NCBI RefSeq assembly: GCF_003710085.1
Contig: NZ_CP033324.1
Span: forward strand, 3,411,501 to 3,475,500
DNA length: 64,000 nt
Direction: 5' to 3'
From: Nocardioides pantholopis
GTDB taxonomy: Bacteria > Actinomycetota > Actinomycetes > Propionibacteriales > Nocardioidaceae
The notes beneath the pieces are model-generated. The model worked only from the letters and a program-made list of their open reading frames with translations, did no database searches and had not been told where the DNA came from. Shown here piece after piece: positions 1 through 8,624 of the stretch. The translations under genes were made by a program, and so were the position numbers. Within the stretch, counting starts at the first letter, position 1. Each line of letters opens with the position of its first letter.

Positions 1-1021
1 GGATCTCCAGGTGCGTGGAGGAGATCTCCTGGTGCGGGCTGGGCAGCGTGATCAGGCGCGGCTGCTCGGTCGGGGAGAACCGGCGCGCCTCGGGCGCGCG
101 ACCCAGCAGCACCACGCGGTCGACCTCGATCACCTCGCCGTTGGAGACGTTCAGCCTCGCCACCGGCCGGGTGATGCTCGGTGCCGGCGGCTGGCCGGGG
201 ATGCCGGGCTGCTGGCGGGCCGACCCGTCGGGGTCGTAGCCCGGCTGGTGGGTGTGCCCGTCGTGGTCGGGGTCGGCGCCGGCGTCCGGTGTCCACGCCG
301 GCGGCGGGCCGATCGGAGCGGGCGGTCCCGGCGGCGGCAGGTCGGCGGGCGGCAGCGGGACCACGTCGGTCGGGTGGTCGTCTGCGGGCGCGAAGACCGG
401 CTCCGGCTCCGGCTCGGCGAGGACATCGGGATCGGTCGCGGGAGCGAGGCCCGGCTCGGGCTCGACCTCGGGCTCGGTCGCGGGAGCGAGGCCCGGCTCG
501 GGCTCGGGCTCGGGGACGAGCTCGGGAACCGGGGCCGGCTCCGGAGCGGTGCCGACCGGCCCGACCGCGGGCTGGTCCAGCCGACCGGCGCGGACCAGGC
601 CGGGACCCGCCGGCAGGTCGGGGCCGTCGGGGCCGTCGGGCTGGTCCGCCGGAGCGTCGGCGACCACCGCGATCGCGGTGACGCCGGTGAAGGTGCGGTC
701 GAGCCAGCTGTTCGCGTCGGACCCGACGAGCTCGGCGCTGTCGTCTCCGGCCGCGACCAGCGCGCGGGCAGGGCCGCGCAGCATGATCCGGGCGGCGCCG
801 TCGGCGTCGCCGATCAGGGCGAAGGCCGACAACCCGCGCAGGCCGGAGGCGACCAGTGCGTCGAGGACGTCGTCGAAGTCGGCGCCACCGTCGACGAGCT
901 CCCACAGCGCCGCCACGCGCGATCGCTCCGCCGGCGGCAGGAGGACGGCGACGTCGGCGCCGAGGACGGCGTACCAGTCCCCGGGGCGGTAGGACCGCAG
1001 CTCCGGCTGCTGCTCGTTCAT
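1..1021 (-). CDS. FHA-domain protein, C-terminus beyond window edge
   Basis: About 340 codons are visible; the gene starts at ATG 1021 and runs off the left edge, so its stop is not seen. The last visible residues read GRAPEARRF, then SPHQEISSTHLEI, which matches the phosphothreonine-binding core of forkhead-associated (FHA) domains (GR, then S/H near the recognition loop). The middle (about residues 170-290) is low-complexity Pro/Glu/Ala-rich, including a near-duplicate EPEPGLAPATEPE unit, and is probably a flexible linker. The start codon overlaps the stop of the upstream PP2C phosphatase gene (ATGA), so the two are probably co-translated. An FHA protein beside a PP2C phosphatase is a common Ser/Thr phospho-signalling pairing in actinobacteria. 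The N-terminal part (to about residue 110) is not recognised. Confidence 0.8.
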   Translation of the reverse strand, partial: MNEQQPELRSYRPGDWYAVLGADVAVLLPPAERSRVAALWELVDGGADFDDVLDALVASGLRGLSAFALIGDADGAARIMLRGPARALVAAGDDSAELVGSDANSWLDRTFTGVTAIAVVADAPADQPDGPDGPDLPAGPGLVRAGRLDQPAVGPVGTAPEPAPVPELVPEPEPEPGLAPATEPEVEPEPGLAPATDPDVLAEPEPEPVFAPADDHPTDVVPLPPADLPPPGPPAPIGPPPAWTPDAGADPDHDGHTHQPGYDPDGSARQQPGIPGQPPAPSITRPVARLNVSNGEVIEVDRVVLLGRAPEARRFSPTEQPRLITLPSPHQEISSTHLEI

Positions 1022-1839
1022 GGGAGTGCTCCCAGCTTCTGTTCCAGGCTCGCGCGCTGACGCGCCGAGTCGTACACGGGATCGTGGACCAATCCCACCA
1101 CATCGACGACCACGGCTGTCGCGTTGTCCTGGCCGCCCGCCGCGACCGCGGCGGCGACCATCTGGTCCGCGGCGTCGCGCGGGTCCGCGGCGGCGGCCGC
1201 GATCCGGCCCAGCTCCTCGTCGTCGATCATGCCGGTGACACCGTCCGAGCAGAGCACCAGCCGCTCGGCGGCGCCCAGGGGCAGCAGGAAGTAGTCGGCG
1301 ACCGGCCGCTCCTGCCCGCCCAGGGCCCGGGTGACGATGTGCCGGGCGGGGTGGCTGGCGGCGTCCTGCGCGGTGATGGTCCCGGCGTCGATCAGCTCCT
1401 GCACGACGCTGTGGTCGACGCTGACCTGCTCCAGACGGCCGTGCGCGAATCGGTACGCGCGGGAGTCGCCGACGTTGGCCAGCAGCCAGCGCGGCTCGCC
1501 CTCGGCCTCCACCAGCAGCGCCACCACCGCTGTCGTGCCGGACTGGAAGTCCGGTAGCCCCGCGGCGCGCTGCTGCGCGGCGTACGCCTCGATCCGGCGC
1601 TGGCAGGCCTCGAGGGTCTCGGCGACGACCTCGGGCCCCCGATCGGGGTCGTAGCCCGCCCCGGCCAGCCGCGCGAACTCCTCGATCACGATCGCGCTGG
1701 CGACGTCGCCGCCGTCGTGGCCGCCCATGCCGTCGGCGACCACGAACACCGGCGGGGCACACAGGAACGCGTCCTCGTTGACCTCGCGGACCAGCCCCAC
1801 GTCGGTGGCCGATCCGTGGTGAAGCTCCACGGCCTTCAC
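1018..1839 (-). CDS. PP2C-family serine/threonine protein phosphatase
   Basis: 273 residues. It shows the metal-dependent PP2C motifs in order: an RxxNEDA segment near the N-terminus, [37 protein letters not shown] and [11 protein letters not shown]. The aspartates in DGMGG, SDG and QDN are the expected Mn/Mg ligands. No membrane segment is seen, so it is probably cytoplasmic and removes phosphate from Ser/Thr-kinase substrates. A longer reading frame to 1998 exists, but I chose GTG 1839: AGGAG lies five bases upstream, homology starts there, and the longer form would run into the divergent gene at 1873. The stop overlaps the FHA gene start. The cognate kinase is not in the window. Confidence 0.9.
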   Translation of the reverse strand: MKAVELHHGSATDVGLVREVNEDAFLCAPPVFVVADGMGGHDGGDVASAIVIEEFARLAGAGYDPDRGPEVVAETLEACQRRIEAYAAQQRAAGLPDFQSGTTAVVALLVEAEGEPRWLLANVGDSRAYRFAHGRLEQVSVDHSVVQELIDAGTITAQDAASHPARHIVTRALGGQERPVADYFLLPLGAAERLVLCSDGVTGMIDDEELGRIAAAAADPRDAADQMVAAAVAAGGQDNATAVVVDVVGLVHDPVYDSARQRASLEQKLGALP

Positions 1840-1872
1840 CGCCACTCCTGGGGACTCGGTAGCGTACGAGGG

Positions 1873-4149
1873 ATGTCCGGTCCGACTGCGCGCGCGAGCG
1901 GCTCCCGCTCCCTGGCCGACCAGCTGCGTGGCTGGTCGGACGACCGCCTGACCCGGTTGCTGCAGGCCCGTCCCGATCTGGCCACTCCCGCCCCTCATGA
2001 TTCCGGCCAGCTGGCCTCCAGGGCTGCCATCCGGTCCTCGTTGCTGCGCGCGCTCGACCAGCTGAACCTGCTCGAGCTCTCGGTCCTAGATGCCCTCGTG
2101 GTGGCCGGCCAAACCACCCGCCCCGACCTGGTCCGCCTGGTCCGGGCCCGCAAGCCCGCGGTCGAGGCAGCGGTGCAGCGACTCCTGGACCTCGCGCTGG
2201 CCTGGGAGAGCTCCTCCGGGCTGCGGGCGCTGAGCGGCGTCGCGGAGAGCCTCGCCGGCGGGCCGGGGGCCAGCGGCCTCCAGCCGGTCTCGGCCCAGCC
2301 GCTGCCGGCGGCGGAGATCGAGCGGCGCCTCGGCGAGCTCTCGGCCCCGGCGCGGGCCCTGCTCGAGCACGTCGCGACCTCGGGCGGCGAGGCGACCACC
2401 GGGACCTCCCGGGTCCACGTCACGCCCGCGGAGGCGGCGACGCCCGCCGAGGAGCTGCTCGCGCGCCGCCTGCTGCTCCCCCGCAGCGGCGGGTCGGTGG
2501 TGCTCCCGGGCGAGGTGGGTCTGGTGCTGCGCGGCGGCACGACGACCACCCACCCCGTGGACGCCGTCCCCGAGATTGCCACCAGCGAGCGCGCTCCCGG
2601 GCCGGTCGACCGCGCCGCCGCCGGCGCCGCCTTCGAGCTGGTCCGCCGCGTGGAGCTGCTGCTGGACCACTGGAGCACGCACCCGCCCGGCGCCCTGCGC
2701 AGCGGCGGCCTCGGGGTCCGCGACCTGCGGGCGGCCGCCGCCCACCTGTACGTCGACGAGCCGACCGCGGCGCTGGTCGTCGAGGTCGCGTACGCCGCCG
2801 GGCTGCTCTCCACCAGTGCCGACGCCGCCGGCAACCCGGCCTGGATCCCCACCGACGCCTACGACGTGTGGACCGCCCAGCCGCCCGCCGAGCGGTGGAC
2901 CACGCTGGTGCGCGCCTGGCTGGCCTCGCCCCGGCAGCCGGCCCTGGTGGGCTCGCGGGACCCCGCGGGCAAGACCTGGAACGCGCTGGCGCCCGAGATG
3001 AGCGGCGCGCACCAGGTGGAGAGCCGGCGGATGACGCTGGAGGCCCTCGCCGACCTGCCGCCCGGACACGTCCTCGCCACCGGGACCGGCGCCCCGTCGG
3101 TGGTCGCCCGGGTCTCCTGGCGGCGGCCCCGCCGGCCCCGGACCCGCGCCGAGCAGGTCGTCTGGGCGCTGACCGAGGCGGCGGTCCTCGGCGTGACCGG
3201 GCTCGGCGGCATCGCGTCGTACGCCCGGCTGCTGCTCGACGACGACGACCCCGCGCCGGCGCTCGTGCCGCTGCTCCCGGAGCCCGTGGACCACGTGCTG
3301 CTCCAGGCCGACCTGACAGCGGTCGCCCCCGGGCCGCTGGAGTCGGCACTGGCCCGGCGCCTGGCACTGGTCGCGGACGTGGAGTCCCGCGGCGGCGCCA
3401 CGACGTACCGCTTCACGCCGAACTCGGTGCGCCGGGCCCTGGACACCGGCTGGACCGCCCGCGAGGTGCACGAGTTCCTCGGCTCGGTCTCGCGCACGCC
3501 GGTGCCGCAGCCGCTGAGCTACCTCGTCGACGACACCGCCCGGACCTTCGGGACGATCCGGGTCGGGCACGCCGAGGCGTTCCTGCGCGCCGACGACGAG
3601 TCCGCGCTGACCGAGCTGCTGCACCTCCCGGGCGCGGCCGCCCTCGGGCTGCGCCGGCTGGCGCCGACAGTCGTCATCAGCGACACCCCGCTCGACGTGC
3701 TGCTCCCCCGGCTGCGCGAGCTCGGCGCCGCACCGGTCCTGGAGGCACCCGACGGCAGCGTCCGGGTCTCGCGCCCGGACCTGCTGCGCGCCCGCACCCC
3801 CCGCGAGCACCGGCGCACGGCCGGGGCGGCGGCCCGCGAGATCGCCAAGGTCGCCGCGGTCGTGACCGCGATCCGGGCCGGGGACCGGGCGGCCTCGTCG
3901 CGCCCGGCCGGGTCCGCCGGTTCGCTCTCCCCGAGCGGGTCGCTGGCCGCGCTGCGCGAGGCGGTCGAGACCCGCGCGACCGTGCTCATCGGCTACGTCG
4001 ACAACCACGGCACCACCACCGAGCGGCTGGTCGACCCGATCTCGGTCGAGGGCGGCCAGCTCACGGCCCGCGACCACCGCGCCGACGACGTCCGCACCTT
4101 CGCGGTGCACCGGATCTCGGTGGTCAAGCCGGTCGACCCGGACGCCTAG
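1873..4149 (+). CDS. Helicase-associated protein with C-terminal WYL-like domain
   Basis: 758 residues from ATG 1873. The family is the large actinobacterial protein encoded directly before the XPB helicase (the Rv0862c/Rv0861c arrangement in Mycobacterium tuberculosis). The body is a helical, winged-helix-rich region related to the XPB/Ssl2 N-terminal 'helicase C-terminal-3' domain. The last 70 or so residues ([18 protein letters not shown] onward, ending in a VHRISVV segment) look like a WYL-type domain, known for binding nucleic acid or nucleotide ligands. It is 44 bp upstream of the helicase gene, so both are probably one transcript. A DNA-repair role as helicase partner is inferred. The PP2C gene on the other strand begins 33 bp upstream, so the two promoters must overlap. 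Confidence 0.85.
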   Translation: MSGPTARASGSRSLADQLRGWSDDRLTRLLQARPDLATPAPHDSGQLASRAAIRSSLLRALDQLNLLELSVLDALVVAGQTTRPDLVRLVRARKPAVEAAVQRLLDLALAWESSSGLRALSGVAESLAGGPGASGLQPVSAQPLPAAEIERRLGELSAPARALLEHVATSGGEATTGTSRVHVTPAEAATPAEELLARRLLLPRSGGSVVLPGEVGLVLRGGTTTTHPVDAVPEIATSERAPGPVDRAAAGAAFELVRRVELLLDHWSTHPPGALRSGGLGVRDLRAAAAHLYVDEPTAALVVEVAYAAGLLSTSADAAGNPAWIPTDAYDVWTAQPPAERWTTLVRAWLASPRQPALVGSRDPAGKTWNALAPEMSGAHQVESRRMTLEALADLPPGHVLATGTGAPSVVARVSWRRPRRPRTRAEQVVWALTEAAVLGVTGLGGIASYARLLLDDDDPAPALVPLLPEPVDHVLLQADLTAVAPGPLESALARRLALVADVESRGGATTYRFTPNSVRRALDTGWTAREVHEFLGSVSRTPVPQPLSYLVDDTARTFGTIRVGHAEAFLRADDESALTELLHLPGAAALGLRRLAPTVVISDTPLDVLLPRLRELGAAPVLEAPDGSVRVSRPDLLRARTPREHRRTAGAAAREIAKVAAVVTAIRAGDRAASSRPAGSAGSLSPSGSLAALREAVETRATVLIGYVDNHGTTTERLVDPISVEGGQLTARDHRADDVRTFAVHRISVVKPVDPDA

Positions 4150-4193
4150 GCCGCCGCCCGGGTCCCGCACCCGGGCGTCCGTAGACTTCCGGG

Positions 4194-5834
4194 GTGAACG
4201 ACGGCCCCCTGATCGTCCAGTCGGACAAGACCCTCCTGCTCGAGATCGACCACGAGCGCGCGGCGGAGTGCCGCAAGGCGATCGCGCCGTTCGCGGAGCT
4301 GGAGCGCTCCCCCGAGCACGTGCACACCTACCGCCTCACCCCGCTCGGCCTCTGGAACGCCCGGGCCGCCGGGCACGACGCCGAGCAGGTCGTCGACACG
4401 CTCCTGGAGTTCAGCCGGTACGCCGTGCCGCACGCGCTGCTGGTCGACGTCGCCGAGACGATGGCCCGCTACGGCCGGCTGCGCCTGGAGAAGCACCCCA
4501 CCCACGGCCTGGTGCTCTCCTCCACCGACCGGCCCGTGCTCGAGGAGGTGCTGCGCGCCAAGAAGATCAAGGGCATGCTCGGCGACCGCCTCGACGACGA
4601 CTCGGTCGCGGTCCACCCCAGCGAGCGCGGCAACCTCAAGCAGGCGCTGCTGAAGCTGGGCTGGCCGGCCGAGGACTTCGCCGGCTACGTCGACGGCGAG
4701 GCGCACGCGATCGAGCTCGACGAGACCGAGTGGCACCTGCGCGACTACCAGCGCGACGCGGCCGAGTCGTTCTGGCACGGCGGGTCGGGGGTCGTGGTGC
4801 TGCCCTGCGGGGCCGGCAAGACCCTGGTCGGCGCGGCCGCGATGTCGCTGGCCCAGGCGACCACGCTGATCCTGGTCACCAACACCGTCAGCGCCCGCCA
4901 GTGGAAGGACGAGCTGGTCCGGCGTACGTCGCTGACCGAGGACGAGATCGGCGAGTACTCCGGTGCCGTCAAGGAGGTCCGGCCGGTCACGATCGCGACC
5001 TACCAGGTCCTGACCATGAAGCGGAAGGGCGCCTACCCGCACCTGGACCTGCTGGACGCCCGCGACTGGGGCCTCATCGTGTACGACGAGGTGCACCTGC
5101 TGCCGGCGCCGATCTTCCGGATGACCGCCAACCTGCAGGCGCGCCGCCGGATCGGGCTGACCGCGACGCTGGTGCGCGAGGACGGCCGCGAGGGCGACGT
5201 GTTCTCGCTGATCGGCCCCAAGCGCTACGACGCGCCCTGGAAGGACATCGAGGCGCAGGGCTGGATCGCGCCGGCCGACTGCGTCGAGGTGCGGGTGACG
5301 CTGCCGACCGACGAGCGGCTGGTGTACGCGACCGCGGAGCCCGAGGAGCGCTACCGGCTCGCGTCCTGCACCGCGGAGAAGACCCGGGTGGTGCGCGACA
5401 TCGTGGCCGCCCACCCCGGACAGCCGACCCTGGTGATCGGGCAGTACATCGACCAGCTCGACGAGCTCGCCGCCGCCCTGGACGCCCCGGTCATCAAGGG
5501 CGAGACGACCGTCAAGGAGCGCCAGCGGCTCTTCGACGCGTTCCGCTCCGGCGAGCTCGGGCTGCTGGTGGTCAGCAAGGTCGCGAACTTCTCCATCGAC
5601 CTGCCCTCGGCGGAGGTCGCGATCCAGGTCTCCGGCTCCTTCGGCTCCCGGCAGGAGGAGGCCCAGCGCCTCGGCCGGCTGCTGCGGCCGAAGTCCGAGG
5701 GGAAGACCGCGCACTTCTACACGATCGTCTCCCGCGACACCGTCGACGCCGACTTCGCCCAGAACCGCCAGCGATTTCTGGCCGAGCAGGGGTACGCCTA
5801 CCGGATCGTGGACGCGGAGGACCTGCTTGCCTGA
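4194..5834 (+). CDS. ercc3: XPB/Ssl2-type DNA repair helicase (SF2)
   Basis: 546 residues from GTG 4194. SF2 helicase motifs are clear: Walker A LPCGAGKT near residue 203, the DEVH box (VYDEVHLLP) near 297, motif III GLTATLVRED near 320, and motif VI QRLGRLLRP near 491. This is the bacterial homologue of eukaryotic XPB, a 3'-5' DNA translocase; the actinobacterial members act in nucleotide excision repair or an unresolved repair role. An N-terminal XPB-like damage-recognition region (residues 1-180) precedes the motor. The last codons (VDAEDLLA) are encoded by a 28-bp stretch that recurs almost exactly at 6367-6394. Confidence 0.93.
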   Translation: MNDGPLIVQSDKTLLLEIDHERAAECRKAIAPFAELERSPEHVHTYRLTPLGLWNARAAGHDAEQVVDTLLEFSRYAVPHALLVDVAETMARYGRLRLEKHPTHGLVLSSTDRPVLEEVLRAKKIKGMLGDRLDDDSVAVHPSERGNLKQALLKLGWPAEDFAGYVDGEAHAIELDETEWHLRDYQRDAAESFWHGGSGVVVLPCGAGKTLVGAAAMSLAQATTLILVTNTVSARQWKDELVRRTSLTEDEIGEYSGAVKEVRPVTIATYQVLTMKRKGAYPHLDLLDARDWGLIVYDEVHLLPAPIFRMTANLQARRRIGLTATLVREDGREGDVFSLIGPKRYDAPWKDIEAQGWIAPADCVEVRVTLPTDERLVYATAEPEERYRLASCTAEKTRVVRDIVAAHPGQPTLVIGQYIDQLDELAAALDAPVIKGETTVKERQRLFDAFRSGELGLLVVSKVANFSIDLPSAEVAIQVSGSFGSRQEEAQRLGRLLRPKSEGKTAHFYTIVSRDTVDADFAQNRQRFLAEQGYAYRIVDAEDLLA

Positions 5835-6394
5835 TGGCGTCGGCTCGGCCACGCCCGGTTTGGCCGGGGAGCACGCGGTGCATCCTGTGCGCATGACTCA
5901 GCAATCGAGCGGGCCGACCATGCCCCCGCCCGGCGCTCCTCAGCGGACGGGCTGGCTCCGCATCACGCTTCAGGGCAGCCCGTTCACGGGAAGCATCATC
6001 ACGCCGACCGTGCGACTCAACGGCCAGCCGGTGCCCGCGAGCTACGGCGAGAACCTGTACCCGGTGGTGCCGGGCCCGTGGCGGGTGGACGTGGAGAGCC
6101 GGTGGCTGCGCACCTACGGGCAGGCCACGCTCGACCTGAGCGTGCGCGAGGGCGAGACGGTGCCGGTGTACTACGCGCAGCCGTACCACCAGTTCGCCCG
6201 CGGCAGCCTCGGGTTGGGTCGGCAGCGCCGCCCGGGCACCACCGGCGGCGTGCTCCTGACGGTGGCGTTCGGCCTGATCTTCACGCTGATCATCGTCCTC
6301 CTCGGCGTCCTCGTGGCGCTCCAGCTCGCTCAAAACTGAGCCGAGCTTCGGGAGGAACCGGGGACGCGTGGACGCGGAGGACCTGCCGGCCTGA
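5807..6394 (+). repeat. Direct repeat: 28-bp copies of the helicase 3' end flanking a small gene
   Basis: Bases 5807-5834 (the last nine codons and stop of the XPB helicase) recur at 6367-6394 with 26 of 28 positions identical, offset by exactly 560 bp. The second copy would encode VDAEDLPA and a stop but has no reading frame leading into it. The 560-bp unit between the copies carries the 148-residue membrane protein gene. This looks like the footprint of an insertion or tandem duplication that placed that gene at the helicase 3' end. Confidence 0.75.
5893..6339 (+). CDS. Small membrane protein of unknown function
   Basis: 148 residues from ATG 5893 (an in-frame start at 5827 would overlap the helicase). 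The N-terminal 25 residues are polar and proline-rich. Residues 25-110 look like a compact beta-rich domain (WLRITLQGSPF, LNGQPVPASYGE, VPVYYAQPYHQF). A single strong transmembrane helix lies at about 122-145 (GGVLLTVAFGLIFTLIIVLL). The likely topology is a cytoplasmic domain with a C-terminal anchor. I do not recognise the family. It sits between two copies of the helicase 3' end (5807-5834 and 6367-6394), which suggests it was inserted there. Confidence 0.7.
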   Translation: MTQQSSGPTMPPPGAPQRTGWLRITLQGSPFTGSIITPTVRLNGQPVPASYGENLYPVVPGPWRVDVESRWLRTYGQATLDLSVREGETVPVYYAQPYHQFARGSLGLGRQRRPGTTGGVLLTVAFGLIFTLIIVLLGVLVALQLAQN

Positions 6395-6403
6395 GGCCGG
6401 CCC

Positions 6404-6943
6404 CTATCCCGCCCCGACCGGACCCCGGACCCACTGCCGCGGCTCGCGCAGCAGCCGTGGCCCGGTCTCCTCGCGCGCCCCGACGCCGGCCGCGGACGCA
6501 GCGGTGAGCACCGCCCGGCGCAGCTTGCGCCAGTCCGTCTCGGACGTCGGCATCCCGTTCTGATGGACCGCTTCGCGCAGCACCAGGCGGGTGCCGCCGC
6601 CCTCGGCCGGCACCAGGTCCGCGGTGGTGGCGATATCTCCCTCCTGGACCACCCACGCGCGCTCCCCGGCCGGCTTCCACCAGCGGGGCAGCTTCGTGCC
6701 GGCGAGGACCTGCTCGGCACCCGGGAGGTCGGTGTCGAGGTGCACCTCGGTCGCGAGCGAGACGAGCAGCTTCTCCACGAACGGGTTGCCCTGGTTGTCC
6801 CAGGTCGCGCCGCTCGCGGATCTCTCCGCCGCCCGGGCGGTGAACCGCCGCCCCCAGCGTCGCGCGAGCCACAGGAGAACCGTGAGGGCGAGGAACGCCG
6901 CCACCACGAAGTAGCCCTGGTTCAGGCGCCACCAGTCCTCCAT
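6404..6943 (-). CDS. Membrane-anchored hypothetical protein
   Basis: 179 residues from ATG 6943; an upstream in-frame start at 6976 is possible but less likely, because the MEDWWRLNQGYF start is followed at once by a hydrophobic helix (YFVVAAFLALTVLLWLARRW). After this N-terminal anchor comes an Arg-rich stretch, then a soluble domain of about 120 residues containing VSLATEVHLDTDLP, WWKPAGERAWVVQEG and TRLVLREAVHQNGMPTSETDW. The fold may be SRPBCC-like, but I cannot assign it. It converges on the 148-residue membrane protein gene. No operon partner is evident. Confidence 0.65.
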   Translation of the reverse strand: MEDWWRLNQGYFVVAAFLALTVLLWLARRWGRRFTARAAERSASGATWDNQGNPFVEKLLVSLATEVHLDTDLPGAEQVLAGTKLPRWWKPAGERAWVVQEGDIATTADLVPAEGGGTRLVLREAVHQNGMPTSETDWRKLRRAVLTAASAAGVGAREETGPRLLREPRQWVRGPVGAG

Positions 6944-7069
6944 GTCGTTCCCCTCTCTCCGATGCCTCGCCGACACAGCCCGGCTGCCGATGCCTCAGCC
7001 CTACCCCCGGCGGCGATCGGGCGAACCGAGGGTCGGGAGCTGCCTAGACCTGAGCCGGTGCCGGTGCGG

Positions 7070-7249
7070 TCACCGCTGGAACAGCGCGTCGAGGTCGGTG
7101 TCGACCTCGAGGATGTCGTTCTCCAGCCACGGGCTGTCGGGATCGCCCCCGACCGGCAGGCAGCGGACCACCACCCCGGTCTGCAGGTCGAGGGCCACGT
7201 CGTAGTGGTCCGGGTGGTCGGTGCCCGGCGCGACGTACCTCCAGGGTTC
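7070..7249 (-). pseudogene. C-terminal remnant of a disrupted gene
   Basis: On the minus strand, 59 codons end in TGA at 7070 and read naturally for this genome: EPWRYVAPGTDHP, YDVALDLQTGVVVRCLP and a DPDSPWLENDILEVDTDLD tail. No start codon or further coding sense continues upstream in this frame; it stops making sense at the edge of the repeat-bearing segment 7250-7408. Beyond that segment, in the same orientation, a short run reading YLIVGDQVVG (about 7411-7440) might be the missing upstream part. The family is not recognised. I read this as a gene broken by a short insertion. Confidence 0.45.
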
Positions 7250-7250
7250 G

Positions 7251-7408
7251 AAAAACTGGTGGCGTCTTCCCGGTCCGGGCGAAACTGGTGGGGTCTTCCC
7301 CTGCCCGGGCGAAGACTGATGGGGACGGGGCCAAATCGGGGCCGGAAATCGTCCCGTCCTCGGCAGTTCTTCGGACCGACCCCTGCCACCCCACCAGTTT
7401 TCTGTTCC
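7251..7408. repeat. Small element with inverted ends and tandem 30-bp units
   Basis: AAACTGGTGGGGT at 7282-7294 is a perfect inverted match of 7388-7400 (13 bp). A less perfect copy, AAACTGGTGGCGT, lies at 7253-7265. Units starting AAACTGGTGG and ending CCGGGCG repeat at 7253-7281 and 7282-7311, with a decayed third copy from 7312. No coding sense is visible inside. It lies between two pieces of what may once have been one minus-strand gene, so it behaves like a MITE or REP-type insertion. Confidence 0.5.
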
Positions 7409-7503
7409 GGGCAGCCGACCACCTGGTCGCCGACGATCAGGTAGCCGGGCCGATCGGAACGAAGCCGCCCATGCCGCCGATGAGTCCGGGCAGGATGCTC
7501 GTC

Positions 7504-7782
7504 ATGAGCGAGGAGGACGAGCGCGAGCAGGCCAAACTCCGGCTCTCACTCCTGGAGGTCGTGCTGGCGGCCCTGGACCGTCGAGCTGAGGTCGTGGAGA
7601 CGGTATGGGAGTCGCGGGACCGTGCGGACGCCGCGGAGCGACTGCGGGTCCTGCTGGGACTACCGGCCGGAACACCCGCCGAGGTCGTGCTCGACCTGCA
7701 GGTCGGCCGGTTCACCGCCGAGCGGCGGCAGGCGCTGGCTCGGGAGGTCGCGGACCTGCGGCAGACGCTCCGAACCCGGTGA
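7504..7782 (+). CDS. GyrA/ParC-like coiled-coil mini-protein
   Basis: 92 residues from ATG 7504. The sequence tracks one segment of type IIA topoisomerase subunit A: helix KLRLSLLEVVLAALDRRAEV (compare the GyrA helix ending in 'ALDHIDEVI'), then VWESRDRADAAERLRVLLGL, a bipartite turn, AEVVLDLQVGRFTAERRQAL (compare 'AILDMRLQRLTGLE') and a closing helix. The breakage-reunion domain with the catalytic tyrosine and the GyrA beta-pinwheel are absent, so it cannot be a topoisomerase alone. It may be a free-standing coiled-coil that binds a partner. The start follows an AGGA-like ribosome site. Homology to GyrA is my reading of the pattern, not a search result. Confidence 0.65.
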   Translation: MSEEDEREQAKLRLSLLEVVLAALDRRAEVVETVWESRDRADAAERLRVLLGLPAGTPAEVVLDLQVGRFTAERRQALAREVADLRQTLRTR

Positions 7783-7818
7783 CGCCGGGAGCATGACCGG
7801 AACTCCTACGGTGGAGCC

Positions 7819-8565
7819 ATGTCCGGGATGCACTTCGAGCGGATGGCCGCGGAGTACGCCCGGGCGCGCCCGCCGTACCCGCCGCCGCTCTACGAGGCGC
7901 TGAGCGAGGCGGGCGTGATCGGTCCCGGACGGCGCGTCCTGGAGGTGGGTGCGGGCGCCGGGCTCGCGACCAGGGAACTGGCCCGCCGCGGCTGCGAGGT
8001 GGTCGCGCTGGAGCCGGGCCCGGAGCTCGCCTCCCTCGCTCGGAGGTCGGTGCCCGACGCGACGGTGATCGAGCAGCGCCTCGAGGACGCCGACCTGCCC
8101 GAGCATTCCTTCGACTCGGCGGTGGCCGCCACGTCGCTGCACTGGGTGGACCTCACTGTCGGCCTGCCCGCGCTGCACGCGGCGCTGCGCCCCGGCGGCT
8201 GGCTCGGCGTGTGGCGGACGAGTTTCGGCCCTGAGGACGTGGTGACCGACTTCCGGGTCCGCGTCGGCGAGATCGTGGCCCGCCGGGACCCGGCCGGGGC
8301 GGGGGCGCCCCGCCCTCCGGAGCGACCCACGATGGAGGAGCTCGCCGCCGGCGGGTGGTTCGAGCCGGTCCACACCGAGCGGTGGCGGTGGACGATCGAC
8401 CTCGACACCGACCAGGTCCGCAGCCTCTTCCGCTCCTTCAGCGACTGGACCCCGGCCGAGGCCGAGGAGGCGGCCCGCGCGGTGGACGAGCTCGGCGGCC
8501 AGGTCACCGAGCACTACCGGTCGGTCCTGCACCTGCTGCGTCGTACGCCGAGCTCGGACGGTTGA
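7819..8565 (+). CDS. Class I SAM-dependent methyltransferase
   Basis: 248 residues from ATG 7819. Motif I is VLEVGAGAGLATREL (residues about 40-54), followed by the acidic end of strand 2 (VVALEPGPE) and the DSAVAATSLHWVD segment typical of the UbiE/TAM-like methyltransferases that begin FERMAAEYARARPPYP. The substrate cannot be told. It lies 36 bp after the mini-protein gene and 59 bp before serA on the same strand. Ordinary codon use. Confidence 0.88.
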   Translation: MSGMHFERMAAEYARARPPYPPPLYEALSEAGVIGPGRRVLEVGAGAGLATRELARRGCEVVALEPGPELASLARRSVPDATVIEQRLEDADLPEHSFDSAVAATSLHWVDLTVGLPALHAALRPGGWLGVWRTSFGPEDVVTDFRVRVGEIVARRDPAGAGAPRPPERPTMEELAAGGWFEPVHTERWRWTIDLDTDQVRSLFRSFSDWTPAEAEEAARAVDELGGQVTEHYRSVLHLLRRTPSSDG

Positions 8566-8624
8566 GCCGGCCCGTCCGAGGAACGGCCCGGTCCGCCCCG
8601 GACACGGGCGCGGACCTACAGTGA

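Noticed and set aside
1839..1998. PP2C gene start at 1998
   Set aside because: The extra 53 residues lack family homology and overlap the divergent gene at 1873.
2086..4170. Minus-strand frame of 694 codons opposite the helicase-associated gene
   Set aside because: Gly/Arg-rich shadow of the plus-strand gene; its start lies past the end of that gene and it has no ribosome site.
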